A stretch of 6,025 nucleotides of DNA from Thermoproteus sp. UBA157 (GCA_002497345.1 DANS01000017.1:3333-9357); one strand, 5' to 3'; positions 1-4,938 are shown, numbered from the stretch's first letter. The notes: a model not told the origin generated them from the letters alone. Numbers and translations: made by a program.

Positions 1-401
1 CCACCTCCCGTTATCCAAACGCCGCTACCCCTACGAGCTATACGACCTATTCGACGTGCCTAGGGCGTTGGGACCACGCCCCCCGCAATGTTGTTCTCTT
101 CGGCTCTATTCCTATTGGGCGTGGCCTCATCGGCCGGCCGTTTAAGAGATGCGCCTACTGGGAGTTCGCGAAGCGACTGAGCCAAGCGATGAATTGTTTC
201 CCCCGCCAGCAGGTGACACGGTGGGCGTTGCACCAAGCTCTAGTCTAGCAACGCCTAGAGGCGGCGGAAAAACGCCAGAGAACTACGCCCAGTAGAGCCG
301 ATAACGACACGGCTGGAATTAAGGCCATGAGCGCCTTCAACATACCCCAGCGGGAGGGGCGCAACGGGGCGAGGAGGGCGCGCTCCAAAACCCACTTATA
401 A
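1..401. pseudogene. Degenerate, formerly coding-like region without an intact gene
   Basis: No intact start-to-stop gene is visible, but several stretches read like decayed protein code. On the plus strand, frame 3 is open from position 3 to a TAG at 246-248 and again from 249 to a TAA at 399-401. It passes through NVVLFGSIPIGRGLIGRPFK and, after the stop, TAGIKAMSAFNIPQREGRNG. Frame 2 (2-145) starts with RYPYELYDLFDVPRALG. On the minus strand, a frame ending at TAG 245-247 reads RWGMLKALMALIPAVSLSAL, which looks equally protein-like, so the coding strand cannot be decided. I recognise no family. The region is most likely a decayed gene or mobile-element remnant whose end has been taken over by the promoter of the next gene. 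Confidence 0.35.
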
Positions 402-404
402 ATA
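395..404 (+). promoter_or_regulatory. TATA box of the cyclo-ligase-like gene
   Basis: The sequence CTTATAAATA has its first T of the TATA core 24 bases before the ATG at 420. This is the archaeal box A spacing expected if transcription starts at or within a base or two of the start codon, giving a leaderless mRNA. It supports ATG 420 over the in-frame ATG at 438. No Shine-Dalgarno-like sequence precedes the gene. Confidence 0.7.
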
Positions 405-419
405 AGCTGTCTCTATCCC

Positions 420-1151
420 ATGGCCAAGGAGGCGAAGATGGCGGTAAGAGAAAGGATATGGCGATTAATGGAGGAGAGAAACATCGCCGCATTCCCCCGC
501 CCCGTATACGGGAGAATACCGAATTTCAAAGGCGCTGACAAGGCATGCGCCAATATTCTGCATTTAATACATAGGGCAGAGGTGGTTAAGATAAACCCAG
601 ACGCCCCCCAGAGGCCCTGCCGCGAGGCCTCCCTCCGCGCGGGAAAGAAGGTGGTGATGCCGACGCCTAGAATAAGAGAGGGATTTCTACTCCTAGACCC
701 CCTCCTAATCCCAAGAGAGGCCTATGGAGAGGCGTCGACAATAAGCGGGGCGTTTAAATGGGGCAGGCCGGTCAAGCCCTGGGATCTCCCGCGCGTCGAC
801 CTCGTGATAATCGGCTCCGTGGCCGTCAATCCGAGAAACGGGAGGAGGCTCGGCAAATCCCACGGCTATGCAGAAATTGAGTGGGGCATACTCTCCATTT
901 TCGACAAAGTCGGCGAGGACACGCCCGTGGCCACCACCGTCCACGACGTCCAGCTGGTGGAGGAGGACATACCCAAAGAGCCCTTCGACCTCCCTGTCGA
1001 CGTTATCGCCACGCCCACGCGCATGATCTCGGTGAAGAGAGTTGACGAAAAGCCGAGGGGGATTTTCTGGGAGTACGTGACTGAGGAGATGCTGGCGGAA
1101 ATCCCCCTACTCGCCGAGATTCGCAAAAGCCGCATCGGCGCGGGGGGCTGA
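420..1151 (+). CDS. 5-formyltetrahydrofolate cyclo-ligase-like protein (MTHFSD-type)
   Basis: This 243-aa protein resembles the 5-formyltetrahydrofolate cyclo-ligase (5,10-methenyl-THF synthetase) superfamily, in particular the longer MTHFSD-like branch found in archaea. Visible family signatures are RIPNFKGAD near residues 32-40, NPDAPQRPCR (59-68), a beta-strand VDLVIIGSVAV (126-136) and the conserved glycine-rich loop GRRLGKSHGYAEIEWG (141-156), which matches the RLGxGxGYxD-type loop of the family. The classical enzyme uses ATP to convert 5-formyl-THF into methenyl-THF in the cytoplasm. Thermoproteales use modified pterins, so substrate and even catalysis are uncertain, and the MTHFSD branch has no firmly established activity that I know of. 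The start is ATG 420, placed by the TATA box. The gene stands alone between two degenerate regions, so it has no operon context. Family is fairly sure; precise reaction is inference. Confidence 0.8.
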   Translation: MAKEAKMAVRERIWRLMEERNIAAFPRPVYGRIPNFKGADKACANILHLIHRAEVVKINPDAPQRPCREASLRAGKKVVMPTPRIREGFLLLDPLLIPREAYGEASTISGAFKWGRPVKPWDLPRVDLVIIGSVAVNPRNGRRLGKSHGYAEIEWGILSIFDKVGEDTPVATTVHDVQLVEEDIPKEPFDLPVDVIATPTRMISVKRVDEKPRGIFWEYVTEEMLAEIPLLAEIRKSRIGAGG

Positions 1152-1179
1152 GGCCCCTCGCCGCGAGGGGCAGCGCGCG

Positions 1180-1640
1180 TTGCGGGATAAGGCGCTTCGG
1201 CGGAATCCTCCGGGATCCTCACTTCCTCGCCGCCGAACGCGAAATACGGCCTCATCGCCGAGGGCCGCGGCGGCGTTGACCAAGGCCCGCTTCGACGAGA
1301 TAGCGGACCGCCCCCTCAAGGCTAGGCCGTACGTCATAAAGCTGGCGGCCGCGGAGGGCGGCCTTAGGCTGGCGGCCAAGCGCTACGAGAACGCCGTTGA
1401 GGTCCTCGTGCCGGCCGCGGTGAGGGAGTCGGTAGACACGTGGGTAGACGGCGCGGTGTTTGGAATTATTAAAGGCCTGGGCCCCTCGTGAACAAGGCGG
1501 AGATAGCAGCGTCGAACGACGCGGTGCACATAAGAGCTGTGGGCGACATCACGTACGTGGCCCACGCGGCGAGGCGAGCGAACTACTCCATAGGGTTTAA
1601 GCGCTACGCGTTGAGCTGTGCCGACCCCCGAGGCGACAAT
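1180..1640 (+). pseudogene. Frame-broken PaREP2-like remnant
   Basis: Two adjacent frames seem to be pieces of one protein. The first is convincing from about 1275 to its TGA at 1489-1491 and contains RPYVIKLAAAEGGLRLAAKR and VDTWVDGAVFGIIKGLGPS. The second continues one frame over from GTG 1488 with VNKAEIAASNDAVHIRAVGD, ITYVAHAARRANYSIGFKRY and ALSCADPRG, then dissolves after about 1640 into the promoter region of the next gene. Going from PLV in the second frame back to GLG in the first needs only a one-base indel near 1485, so this is most simply a frameshifted gene. Before 1275 the first frame has poor protein character, and another frame (from about 1200) reads PPNAKYGLIAEGR, suggesting a further shift. 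The style recalls PaREP2 proteins, a repeat family of unknown function in Pyrobaculum. That family match is from memory and moderate at best. Confidence 0.45.
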
Positions 1641-1641
1641 A

Positions 1642-1665
1642 GGCAATTTAAACGCTCAAATTGCC
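1642..1665. repeat. Perfect 8-bp inverted repeat upstream of the coiled-coil gene
   Basis: GGCAATTT (1642-1649) and AAATTGCC (1658-1665) are exact reverse complements separated by 8 bases. The centre-to-centre distance of the arms is 16 bp, about one and a half helical turns. The repeat ends 15 bases before the TATA box at 1681, where an archaeal activator or repressor dimer could bind. It could instead be a hairpin end of the preceding degenerate gene. The operator reading is inference. Confidence 0.55.
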
Positions 1666-1680
1666 GCGTTGTGCCAAAAA

Positions 1681-1689
1681 CTTTTTATA
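1681..1689 (+). promoter_or_regulatory. TATA box of the coiled-coil protein gene
   Basis: CTTTTTATA, preceded by the purine-rich CCAAAAA (1674-1680) where a BRE would lie, has its core 24-26 bases before ATG 1709. This points to leaderless transcription and fixes the start codon. It is the clearest promoter in the window. Confidence 0.7.
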
Positions 1690-1708
1690 GGAACGGGCAG
1701 GTAGGCCT

Positions 1709-2095
1709 ATGGATCTCGCCGAGTTGTTGAGCGTCATAATCTCGAGGGGGGTAGATCACGTGCTGGCAGAGCTTCCGCAGCTGGTAAGAGATAGAAAGGT
1801 CGACAAGGAGGATCTGGCGCTGATCTTAAACTACGCGCTCCTCGAAAGGCTAAGATCAATCGAAAAGGAGGCATCCGCCCTCAGATCTGAAGTAAAAAAT
1901 GTACATGAAGATATAAAAGCTATGCATAAAGATCTAGCGGAGAAGATAGAGAACATGAACAGAGATTTACGTGAAAGGCTGGACTTAATCAACAACCAGC
2001 TAAGGGTATTAAACGCCAATATCGCGTCGACATATGAGCTGACCTCAAAAGTGGTGGCAGTTCTTATGGCTAAAGGAACGCCGGTGCCTCCGTAG
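1709..2095 (+). CDS. Small coiled-coil protein of unknown function
   Basis: This is a 128-aa intact protein with no recognised enzymatic motif. Residues 1-47 form a helical N-terminal part (ISRGVDHVLAELPQLVRDRK) ending in NYALLERL. Residues about 48-105 are rich in E, K, R, N and D with regularly spaced L, I and M, as in a coiled coil (for example MHKDLAEKIENMNRDLRERL). A short hydrophobic helix (TSKVVAVLMAKG) and a PVPP tail close the protein. There is no signal peptide or membrane segment. The start is placed by the TATA box. The stretch 1880-1945 uses AT-rich codons unlike its surroundings. The gene is monocistronic, flanked by a PaREP2-like remnant and by degenerate DNA. It could be a structural or adaptor protein, or the cargo of a decayed mobile element. 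Coding status is convincing; role unknown. Confidence 0.75.
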   Translation: MDLAELLSVIISRGVDHVLAELPQLVRDRKVDKEDLALILNYALLERLRSIEKEASALRSEVKNVHEDIKAMHKDLAEKIENMNRDLRERLDLINNQLRVLNANIASTYELTSKVVAVLMAKGTPVPP

Positions 2096-2180
2096 TCACA
2101 ATAAAAGGCGTTCGCCAATACTCCCTCTGTCAAAACTGCTTTCCGCTAACTAGCACTGCGCCCATAGTCCCGTTCCGCGG

Positions 2181-2196
2181 AGCCGCCTAGGCGGCT
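2181..2196. repeat. 16-bp perfect palindrome
   Basis: AGCCGCCTAGGCGGCT is perfectly self-complementary with no spacer. It sits between the coiled-coil gene (stop 2095) and the end of a minus-strand fragment (stop 2238). With no loop it is more like a protein binding or recombination site than a transcription terminator. No T-run follows on either strand. Confidence 0.5.
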
Positions 2197-2237
2197 TGGC
2201 ATCTCGACGACCGCCGAGGGCTAGGACAGAGGCGCCT

Positions 2238-2579
2238 TTAGGAAGGTCCCGCCCACGTGGTCAACGGGCCAGAGATCCTCAGCGCGCTGCCGTTTAGGAA
2301 TATCTTGGCGCGGCGGAACGCCCCTCCTACCATTAAGTAGCAGACCTCCTCGCCGAATCTCGCGGCCTCGACGCGGGGAACGACGTATATGCCGTCTGCC
2401 CCGTATACCACGAGACGGTTGTAGCCAGCAACGTTCGGCGACCAAACATCGTCCCGGAGCGGCCATACGTGCTCCCAATTGACGCCTTCGCAGATCCTCT
2501 CGACATAAGTCCACACGGCCTCCCCCGTCCTCAAATCCGCGACGAAAAAGGGCTTCCCTGATATGCCACTCGCATCGGG
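2238..2579 (-). pseudogene. 5'-truncated fragment of an unidentified gene
   Basis: The minus frame is open from 2579 (just after an in-frame TAG at 2580-2582) to the stop at 2238-2240, 113 codons. It reads like genuine protein: GKPFFVADLRTGEAVWTYVE, WSPNVAGYNRLVVYGADGIY, EEVCYLMVGGAFRRAKIFLNG. The alternation of short hydrophobic strands with turns, together with the DLRTGEAVW and VVYGADGIYVV patterns, is reminiscent of a beta-propeller blade, but no full motif is present. The only plausible start is an internal TTG at 2534, and there is no promoter. The end (GPLTTWAGPS) is compositionally odd and may also be frameshifted. The 5' side runs into a plus-strand fragment, so this looks like the 3' remnant of a gene cut by rearrangement. 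Confidence 0.4.
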
Positions 2580-2730
2580 CTACAACCCGCACATAAACTA
2601 CGCCATATTCAGGGAAATACTGGGAAAAACCGGCGCAAAGCCGCTGTACTACCACCCCAAGCTAAGCCCCCCAATATACCTCGCCCTCAAGAAGCTGGAA
2701 GTAGAGGGCCTCCTGAGACGCGCTTGGTAG
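2509..2730 (+). pseudogene. 3' fragment of an unidentified gene (55 codons from ATG 2563)
   Basis: The plus frame is open from 2509 and has an ATG at 2563; it ends at TAG 2728-2730. From the ATG it encodes 55 residues with strong protein character: PLASGYNPHINYAIFREILG, KPLYYHPKLSPPIYLALKKL and EVEGLLRRAW. The end (IYLALKKLEVEGLLRR) resembles the recognition-helix region of a small winged-helix or similar helical domain, though this is only a pattern impression. No promoter or Shine-Dalgarno sequence lies before 2563, and the upstream in-frame codons overlap the minus-strand fragment. It is therefore most likely the tail of a larger gene whose 5' part was lost. It may instead be a genuine 55-aa protein. 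Confidence 0.4.
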
Positions 2731-2776
2731 CCACCGCCGCCACTCAGAGGGCCCGGCATCCGGAAGCCCGCGAAAA

Positions 2777-2801
2777 CGCCGGCTATACGCCCCAGCCGGC
2801 G
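2777..2801. repeat. GC-rich inverted repeat, 8-bp arms, 9-nt loop
   Basis: CGCCGGCT (2777-2784) and AGCCGGCG (2794-2801) are exact reverse complements. The hairpin lies 47 bases after the stop of the plus-strand fragment at 2730. The plus strand has no T-run directly after it, so it is not a typical terminator. It is the first of a series of hairpins in this block. Confidence 0.45.
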
Positions 2802-2838
2802 GTATGATGCTGGTCGGCGACAAGCATGTATACAAAGT

Positions 2839-2863
2839 GTTTCGACTACTTTCGATTGCGACC
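2839..2863. repeat. Solitary CRISPR-repeat-like sequence
   Basis: The 25 bases beginning GTTTCGACTACTTTCGATT closely resemble the 25-nt Thermoproteales CRISPR repeat I recall as GTTTCAACTATCTTTTGATT followed by a few more bases. The two agree at most positions once one gap is allowed, and both keep the GTTTC end (GAAAC on the other strand). There is only one copy: no second copy is found at the 60-70 base spacing an array would need. It may be a relic of a lost array, since a type III effector operon lies 2.1 kb to the right, or a chance match. Confidence 0.25.
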
Positions 2864-2969
2864 GCTCGCGTGCGCGGGCTTTTCTGTTTTCTAAACGTTT
2901 TTGTGTTGATCGGCGAGCCCCTTTTCCTCTGCGCTTTACGTTCATATATCTCGCTTTGGTCCGAAGTCG

Positions 2970-3050
2970 TCCGCCATTCTTTGGCGCCGCGGCGTTCGCC
3001 CGTCTTCACTAACGCCGCGGGGACGCGCCATTCTTCGCAACGCCTTTTTC
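2970..3050 (+). ncRNA. Possible small structured RNA (hypothesis)
   Basis: A TATA-like CATATAT (2943-2949) would place a start near 2970. Downstream are a perfect 10-bp-stem hairpin (2987-3020) and a T5 tract at 3045-3049, where an archaeal transcript could end. No protein frame explains the region. There is no tRNA, 7S or C/D-box signature. The order of promoter, stem and T-run is seen in the sequence; that an RNA is made is inference, and ends are approximate. Confidence 0.2.
2972..3035. repeat. Hairpin with 10-bp arms symmetrically flanked by a 10-bp direct repeat
   Basis: CCGCGGCGTT (2987-2996) and AACGCCGCGG (3011-3020) are exact reverse complements around a 14-base loop. The 10-mer CGCCATTCTT occurs at 2972-2981 and again at 3026-3035, exactly 5 bases outside each arm. 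This layout of direct repeat, spacer, inverted repeat, spacer, direct repeat is unusual. It could be a minimal mobile element with a target duplication or a two-site protein binding array. No transposase gene is nearby. Confidence 0.5.
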
Positions 3051-3075
3051 CGACTGCTGAAGTCGCCATGTGGAG

Positions 3076-3098
3076 CCGGCGCGGCGGCCGCGCGCCGG
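3076..3098. repeat. GC-rich inverted repeat, 8-bp arms, 7-nt loop
   Basis: CCGGCGCG (3076-3083) and CGCGCCGG (3091-3098) are exact reverse complements. The repeat sits in the most GC-rich part of the window, where short complementary arms are more likely by chance, so taken alone the evidence is weak. Confidence 0.4.
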
Positions 3099-3137
3099 AG
3101 CGCGGGCGCGGGGCTAGAGGCTCGGAGAGGCCCGGGG

Positions 3138-3157
3138 CTTCGGCGGCTGCGCCGAGG
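3138..3157 (+). repeat. Hairpin with 8-bp stem and 4-nt loop
   Basis: CTTCGGCG (3138-3145) pairs with CGCCGAGG (3150-3157) around GCTG, with one G-U pair. As RNA this would be a compact, very stable stem-loop on the plus strand. It belongs to the same hairpin-dense block. Confidence 0.4.
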
Positions 3158-3431
3158 GCGACGCGCCGGGGTTGGAAAGAGACTTGGGCGCACGCGGTCA
3201 AAACCCTCTCGTTGATCCGTGCTGCGTTTGCCCCAAGCCTAGGGCGGTTGAGGCGGGGTCTCCGCGGAGGCGGCCGCGCCAGAGGCGGCTGAGATCGTGA
3301 GACTGCTCTCTTGGCATTGGTCTCGGCCCTCCGCAGGCTCTGTGCACCTTTTCTAGACGTGCTTGGCGTGAGCGCGCGCGGCCCTACGGCTCCCACGGCT
3401 TGACCGACCCCCTGCTACCCGCCAAGCGGCT

Positions 3432-3719
3432 CTACGCGGGGCACTTGAAAAGTAGGAAACACCCTCCTACGGTTTCGCCGCCGACGCATTTACAGCCATG
3501 TGGCTGGCCGCAGTCGGCGTATACGCCCTGGCGGAAGCTCCCACAGCCGCATTTCGCCATGAGTAGCCAATCGCTTTCGCCGCAATAACACGGAGCCGCG
3601 TACACTTCGTGCTCTCTGGGCTTACCGCAGACAAGATTTCCATCGTCTTTAATACAGGTATAGGGACATTCCCCACTAGTGTGATCTACTTTGATAACTT
3701 CTTTGACAACTATTCGCAA
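3432..3719 (-). CDS. Cysteine-rich, zinc-ribbon-like protein (third gene of ATPase operon)
   Basis: This is a 95-aa frame with 13 cysteines, far above the surroundings, arranged in short knuckles: CPYTC, VCGKP, PCYCGES, KCGCGS, DCGQP, GCKC, and a final CFLLFKC. CxCG-type pairs about 12 residues apart (PCYCG, then KCGCG) look like a zinc ribbon, so metal binding is likely. I recognise no named family. The only start codon in frame near the front is TTG 3719, which overlaps the upstream 65-aa frame by 10 bases. Yet this frame stays open well upstream, and the join VFTACE/IVVKEVIKV across the frames reads smoothly. The gene may therefore be the 3' half of one protein of about 160 aa, broken by a one-base indel. 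Coding of the Cys-rich part is convincing; the start is not. Role unknown, presumably a partner of the ATPase. Confidence 0.65.
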   Translation of the reverse strand: MRIVVKEVIKVDHTSGECPYTCIKDDGNLVCGKPREHEVYAAPCYCGESDWLLMAKCGCGSFRQGVYADCGQPHGCKCVGGETVGGCFLLFKCPA

Positions 3720-3907
3720 GCTGTGAAGACAACGGATGGCTTCCTCACGTACTTCTCGCCGCCTTTTCCATCGGTGATGAGATGTATGTCAAGGCTCTTC
3801 TTACCATATTCCACGGCCAATTTATCATATATTATTCTTGCAATTTCACTACACAGATCATTATTACTATTAATGCTAAGCCCTACTGCGTCTATTAACA
3901 ATCTCAT
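3710..3907 (-). CDS. Small protein of unknown function, translationally coupled to the ATPase
   Basis: The 65-aa frame begins MRLLIDAVGLSINSNNDLCS and continues EIARIIYDKLAVEYGKK, SLDIHLITDGKG and KPSVVFTACE. It starts with a strand (RLLIDAVGL), followed by a helix (DLCSEIARIIYDKLAVEY) and a second strand (LDIHLITDG), the beginning of an alpha/beta fold that seems to stop early. The ATG overlaps the ATPase stop as ATGA (3904-3907), a classic sign of coupled translation in one mRNA. The frame ends at TAG 3710-3712 and overlaps the Cys-rich frame by 10 bases. It may be an intact small protein or the first half of a frameshifted Cys-rich protein (see that entry). It uses AT-richer codons than the ATPase. 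I recognise no family. Confidence 0.65.
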   Translation of the reverse strand: MRLLIDAVGLSINSNNDLCSEIARIIYDKLAVEYGKKSLDIHLITDGKGGEKYVRKPSVVFTACE

Positions 3908-4890
3908 CGCGTGAACACCTCGTAGGCGCTTGGATCCGACAAGCCGGGGACGTAGCTCTTCCCGTCCCAGACGCCTTCGACGAATATCTTGTCGGCCGTG
4001 CGGCGGAAGATGTAGGCCTTGGCTAGGCGGCCGTGAGCCCCCATCAAGAAGTCGAGGCTGTGGGTGGCGAAGACCGCGTGGAAGCCATACCCCCTCTCCT
4101 CGGCCCTCTCCGCCAGCAGCAAGGCCAGCCTGCCGAGGAAGTGGGCCAAGACGGGGTGGGCATGGGCCTCGGGCTCCTCGACCAAGAGGTATACGTTTCT
4201 TGCGTCGGACGCGCCGTAGGCGTAGAGCATATACGTGGCCACTAGGGCGGGGGCGTAAACAGTAGACAGGGTCGATAGGCCCCTCCCCCTGGCGTTGTTT
4301 TTCATATCCCGCCACACAAAGCCGTCTTTCTCCACTGTTAATAACAAGGGGAAGAAATCGTCAAATAGATCGTGGTCCTTAGCCACTTGCCCATACCGCT
4401 CATACAGCTGAAACAGTACGTCCAAGGCCTCTTTGACCACGTAATCGTCTGCGTATTTTTTCAACTCTGCCGCCACGTCGAAATCGGCTTTAACCCTATC
4501 TTCTATAGTCTTAATGTCGTCCCGGATCCTTTGCACTAGTTGCTTGTCGTCCTCGCCCACGATTGATAGGCGTTTGAGCATTTCCTTAACGCTTACGAAC
4601 TCGTTTTGTAGAAATTCATATAGCTGAATTGCGGTGCGATACGCGTCTAAGTAGACGGCTAGTTCAACCGCCTCACCCGCATCGCATGTTATGCCCTCTA
4701 AGCCCTTCCAGAGATCCCTATCGCTAAGCCTCCCCACCCTCGCTTCGGCCTTGCTGTACATGCACCTCAACACCAGCGACTTGCCAGTTAGATTTGGGCC
4801 TACGAGGATCGTTAATCTGGCGGGTTGAAGCTCGATATCAACTACGACGTTCTTATTCCCATAAGTAAGGATTCCTTTCACTGTAGCCAT
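3904..4890 (-). CDS. P-loop ATPase of the ABC/SMC-like AAA_21 type
   Basis: The protein has 328 residues. Walker A is GPNLTGKS (31-38), after an N-terminal strand that replaces the start of an ABC-type ATPase head. Residues about 80-185 form a charged helical insertion. A degenerate signature-like stretch follows (GRGLSTLSTVYAPALVATYM, 202-221). Walker B is VYLLVEEPE (233-241), with the acidic pair E238/E239 followed by HAHP, and the H-loop/switch is FATHS (274-278). These are the hallmarks of predicted ATP-dependent ATPases related to RecF/SMC/OLD heads (AAA_21-like). Unlike OLD nucleases, no TOPRIM or other nuclease domain follows: the C-terminus is a short strand-rich segment. It leads a leftward operon with two small partners and is divergent from the type III csm operon. 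The start ATG 4890 agrees with a TATA-like element. Such stand-alone ATPases are often part of toxin-antitoxin or defence units, but the function here is inference. Confidence 0.85.
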   Translation of the reverse strand: MATVKGILTYGNKNVVVDIELQPARLTILVGPNLTGKSLVLRCMYSKAEARVGRLSDRDLWKGLEGITCDAGEAVELAVYLDAYRTAIQLYEFLQNEFVSVKEMLKRLSIVGEDDKQLVQRIRDDIKTIEDRVKADFDVAAELKKYADDYVVKEALDVLFQLYERYGQVAKDHDLFDDFFPLLLTVEKDGFVWRDMKNNARGRGLSTLSTVYAPALVATYMLYAYGASDARNVYLLVEEPEAHAHPVLAHFLGRLALLLAERAEERGYGFHAVFATHSLDFLMGAHGRLAKAYIFRRTADKIFVEGVWDGKSYVPGLSDPSAYEVFTR

Positions 4891-4906
4891 AACGATTGTG
4901 GAATTC

Positions 4907-4916
4907 TCATTAAACC
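4907..4916 (-). promoter_or_regulatory. Weak TATA box of the ATPase operon
   Basis: Read on the minus strand, this is GGTTTAATGA with the TTTAAT core about 24 bases before the ATPase start at 4890, as expected for a leaderless transcript. It departs from the TTTATA-like consensus, so the promoter may be weak or activator-dependent. Confidence 0.45.
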
Positions 4917-4938
4917 TTTACAAGCGACGTCGAGAAAA

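Larger units (their letters stand above)
2731..3431. other. 700-bp stretch without a convincing protein gene; GC-rich and hairpin-dense
   Basis: Between the TAG at 2730 and the end of the Cys-rich gene at 3432 I see no believable protein code. Long open frames on both strands (plus 2804-3292, minus 2662-3396) are Arg/Pro/Ala/Ser-rich products of GC-rich DNA. The composition is mosaic: 2815-2960 is comparatively AT-rich, while 3061-3120 is 50 G/C out of 60. The block holds four perfect or near-perfect hairpins (2777-2801, 2987-3020, 3076-3098, 3138-3157), a short palindrome CTCCGCGGAG (3260-3269), one CRISPR-repeat-like sequence and a TATA-like element, described separately. In a hyperthermophile, such local GC enrichment with stems fits a structured RNA or a decayed mobile element. 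Nothing notable is seen in 3300-3431. Confidence 0.5.

Noticed and set aside
866..1379. Minus-strand open frames opposite the cyclo-ligase and PaREP2-like genes
   Set aside because: They are Ser/Arg/Pro-rich shadows of plus-strand coding sequence.
2878..2940. Minus-strand ACAGAAAAG and AGAGGAAAAG, resembling RNase P RNA conserved regions V and I
   Set aside because: They are only about 30 nt apart with imperfect cores, and the rest of the RNA fold is absent, so a coincidence is more likely.
2886..2962. Further possible CRISPR repeats after the 2839 copy (near 2886 and 2940)
   Set aside because: Similarity is weak and the spacings (47 and 54) are unequal and too short for 25-nt repeats with normal spacers.
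2804..3292. Plus-strand open frame (162 codons)
   Set aside because: Begins with a chance hydrophobic stretch, then becomes Gly/Arg/Ala repeats; no promoter or family resemblance, and the opposite strand is equally open.
2662..3396. Long minus-strand open frame (244 codons)
   Set aside because: Arg/Pro/Ala/Ser-rich translation without domain character, overlapped by another open frame on the plus strand; typical of GC-rich non-coding DNA.
1152..3431. tRNA, rRNA or 7S RNA genes in the gene-poor region
   Set aside because: No T-arm GGTTCGAATCC-like sequence, cloverleaf or 7S core was found on either strand by eye.
3774..3780. C-box-like GTGATGA on the plus strand (C/D box sRNA)
   Set aside because: No D, C' or D' boxes at suitable distances, and it lies antisense inside the 65-aa coding frame.
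3710..4315. Minus-strand open frame of 201 codons overlapping the ATPase
   Set aside because: Its first two thirds are an out-of-frame, Arg/Pro-rich shadow of the ATPase. Only the last 65 codons from 3907 are protein-like, and these are annotated separately.
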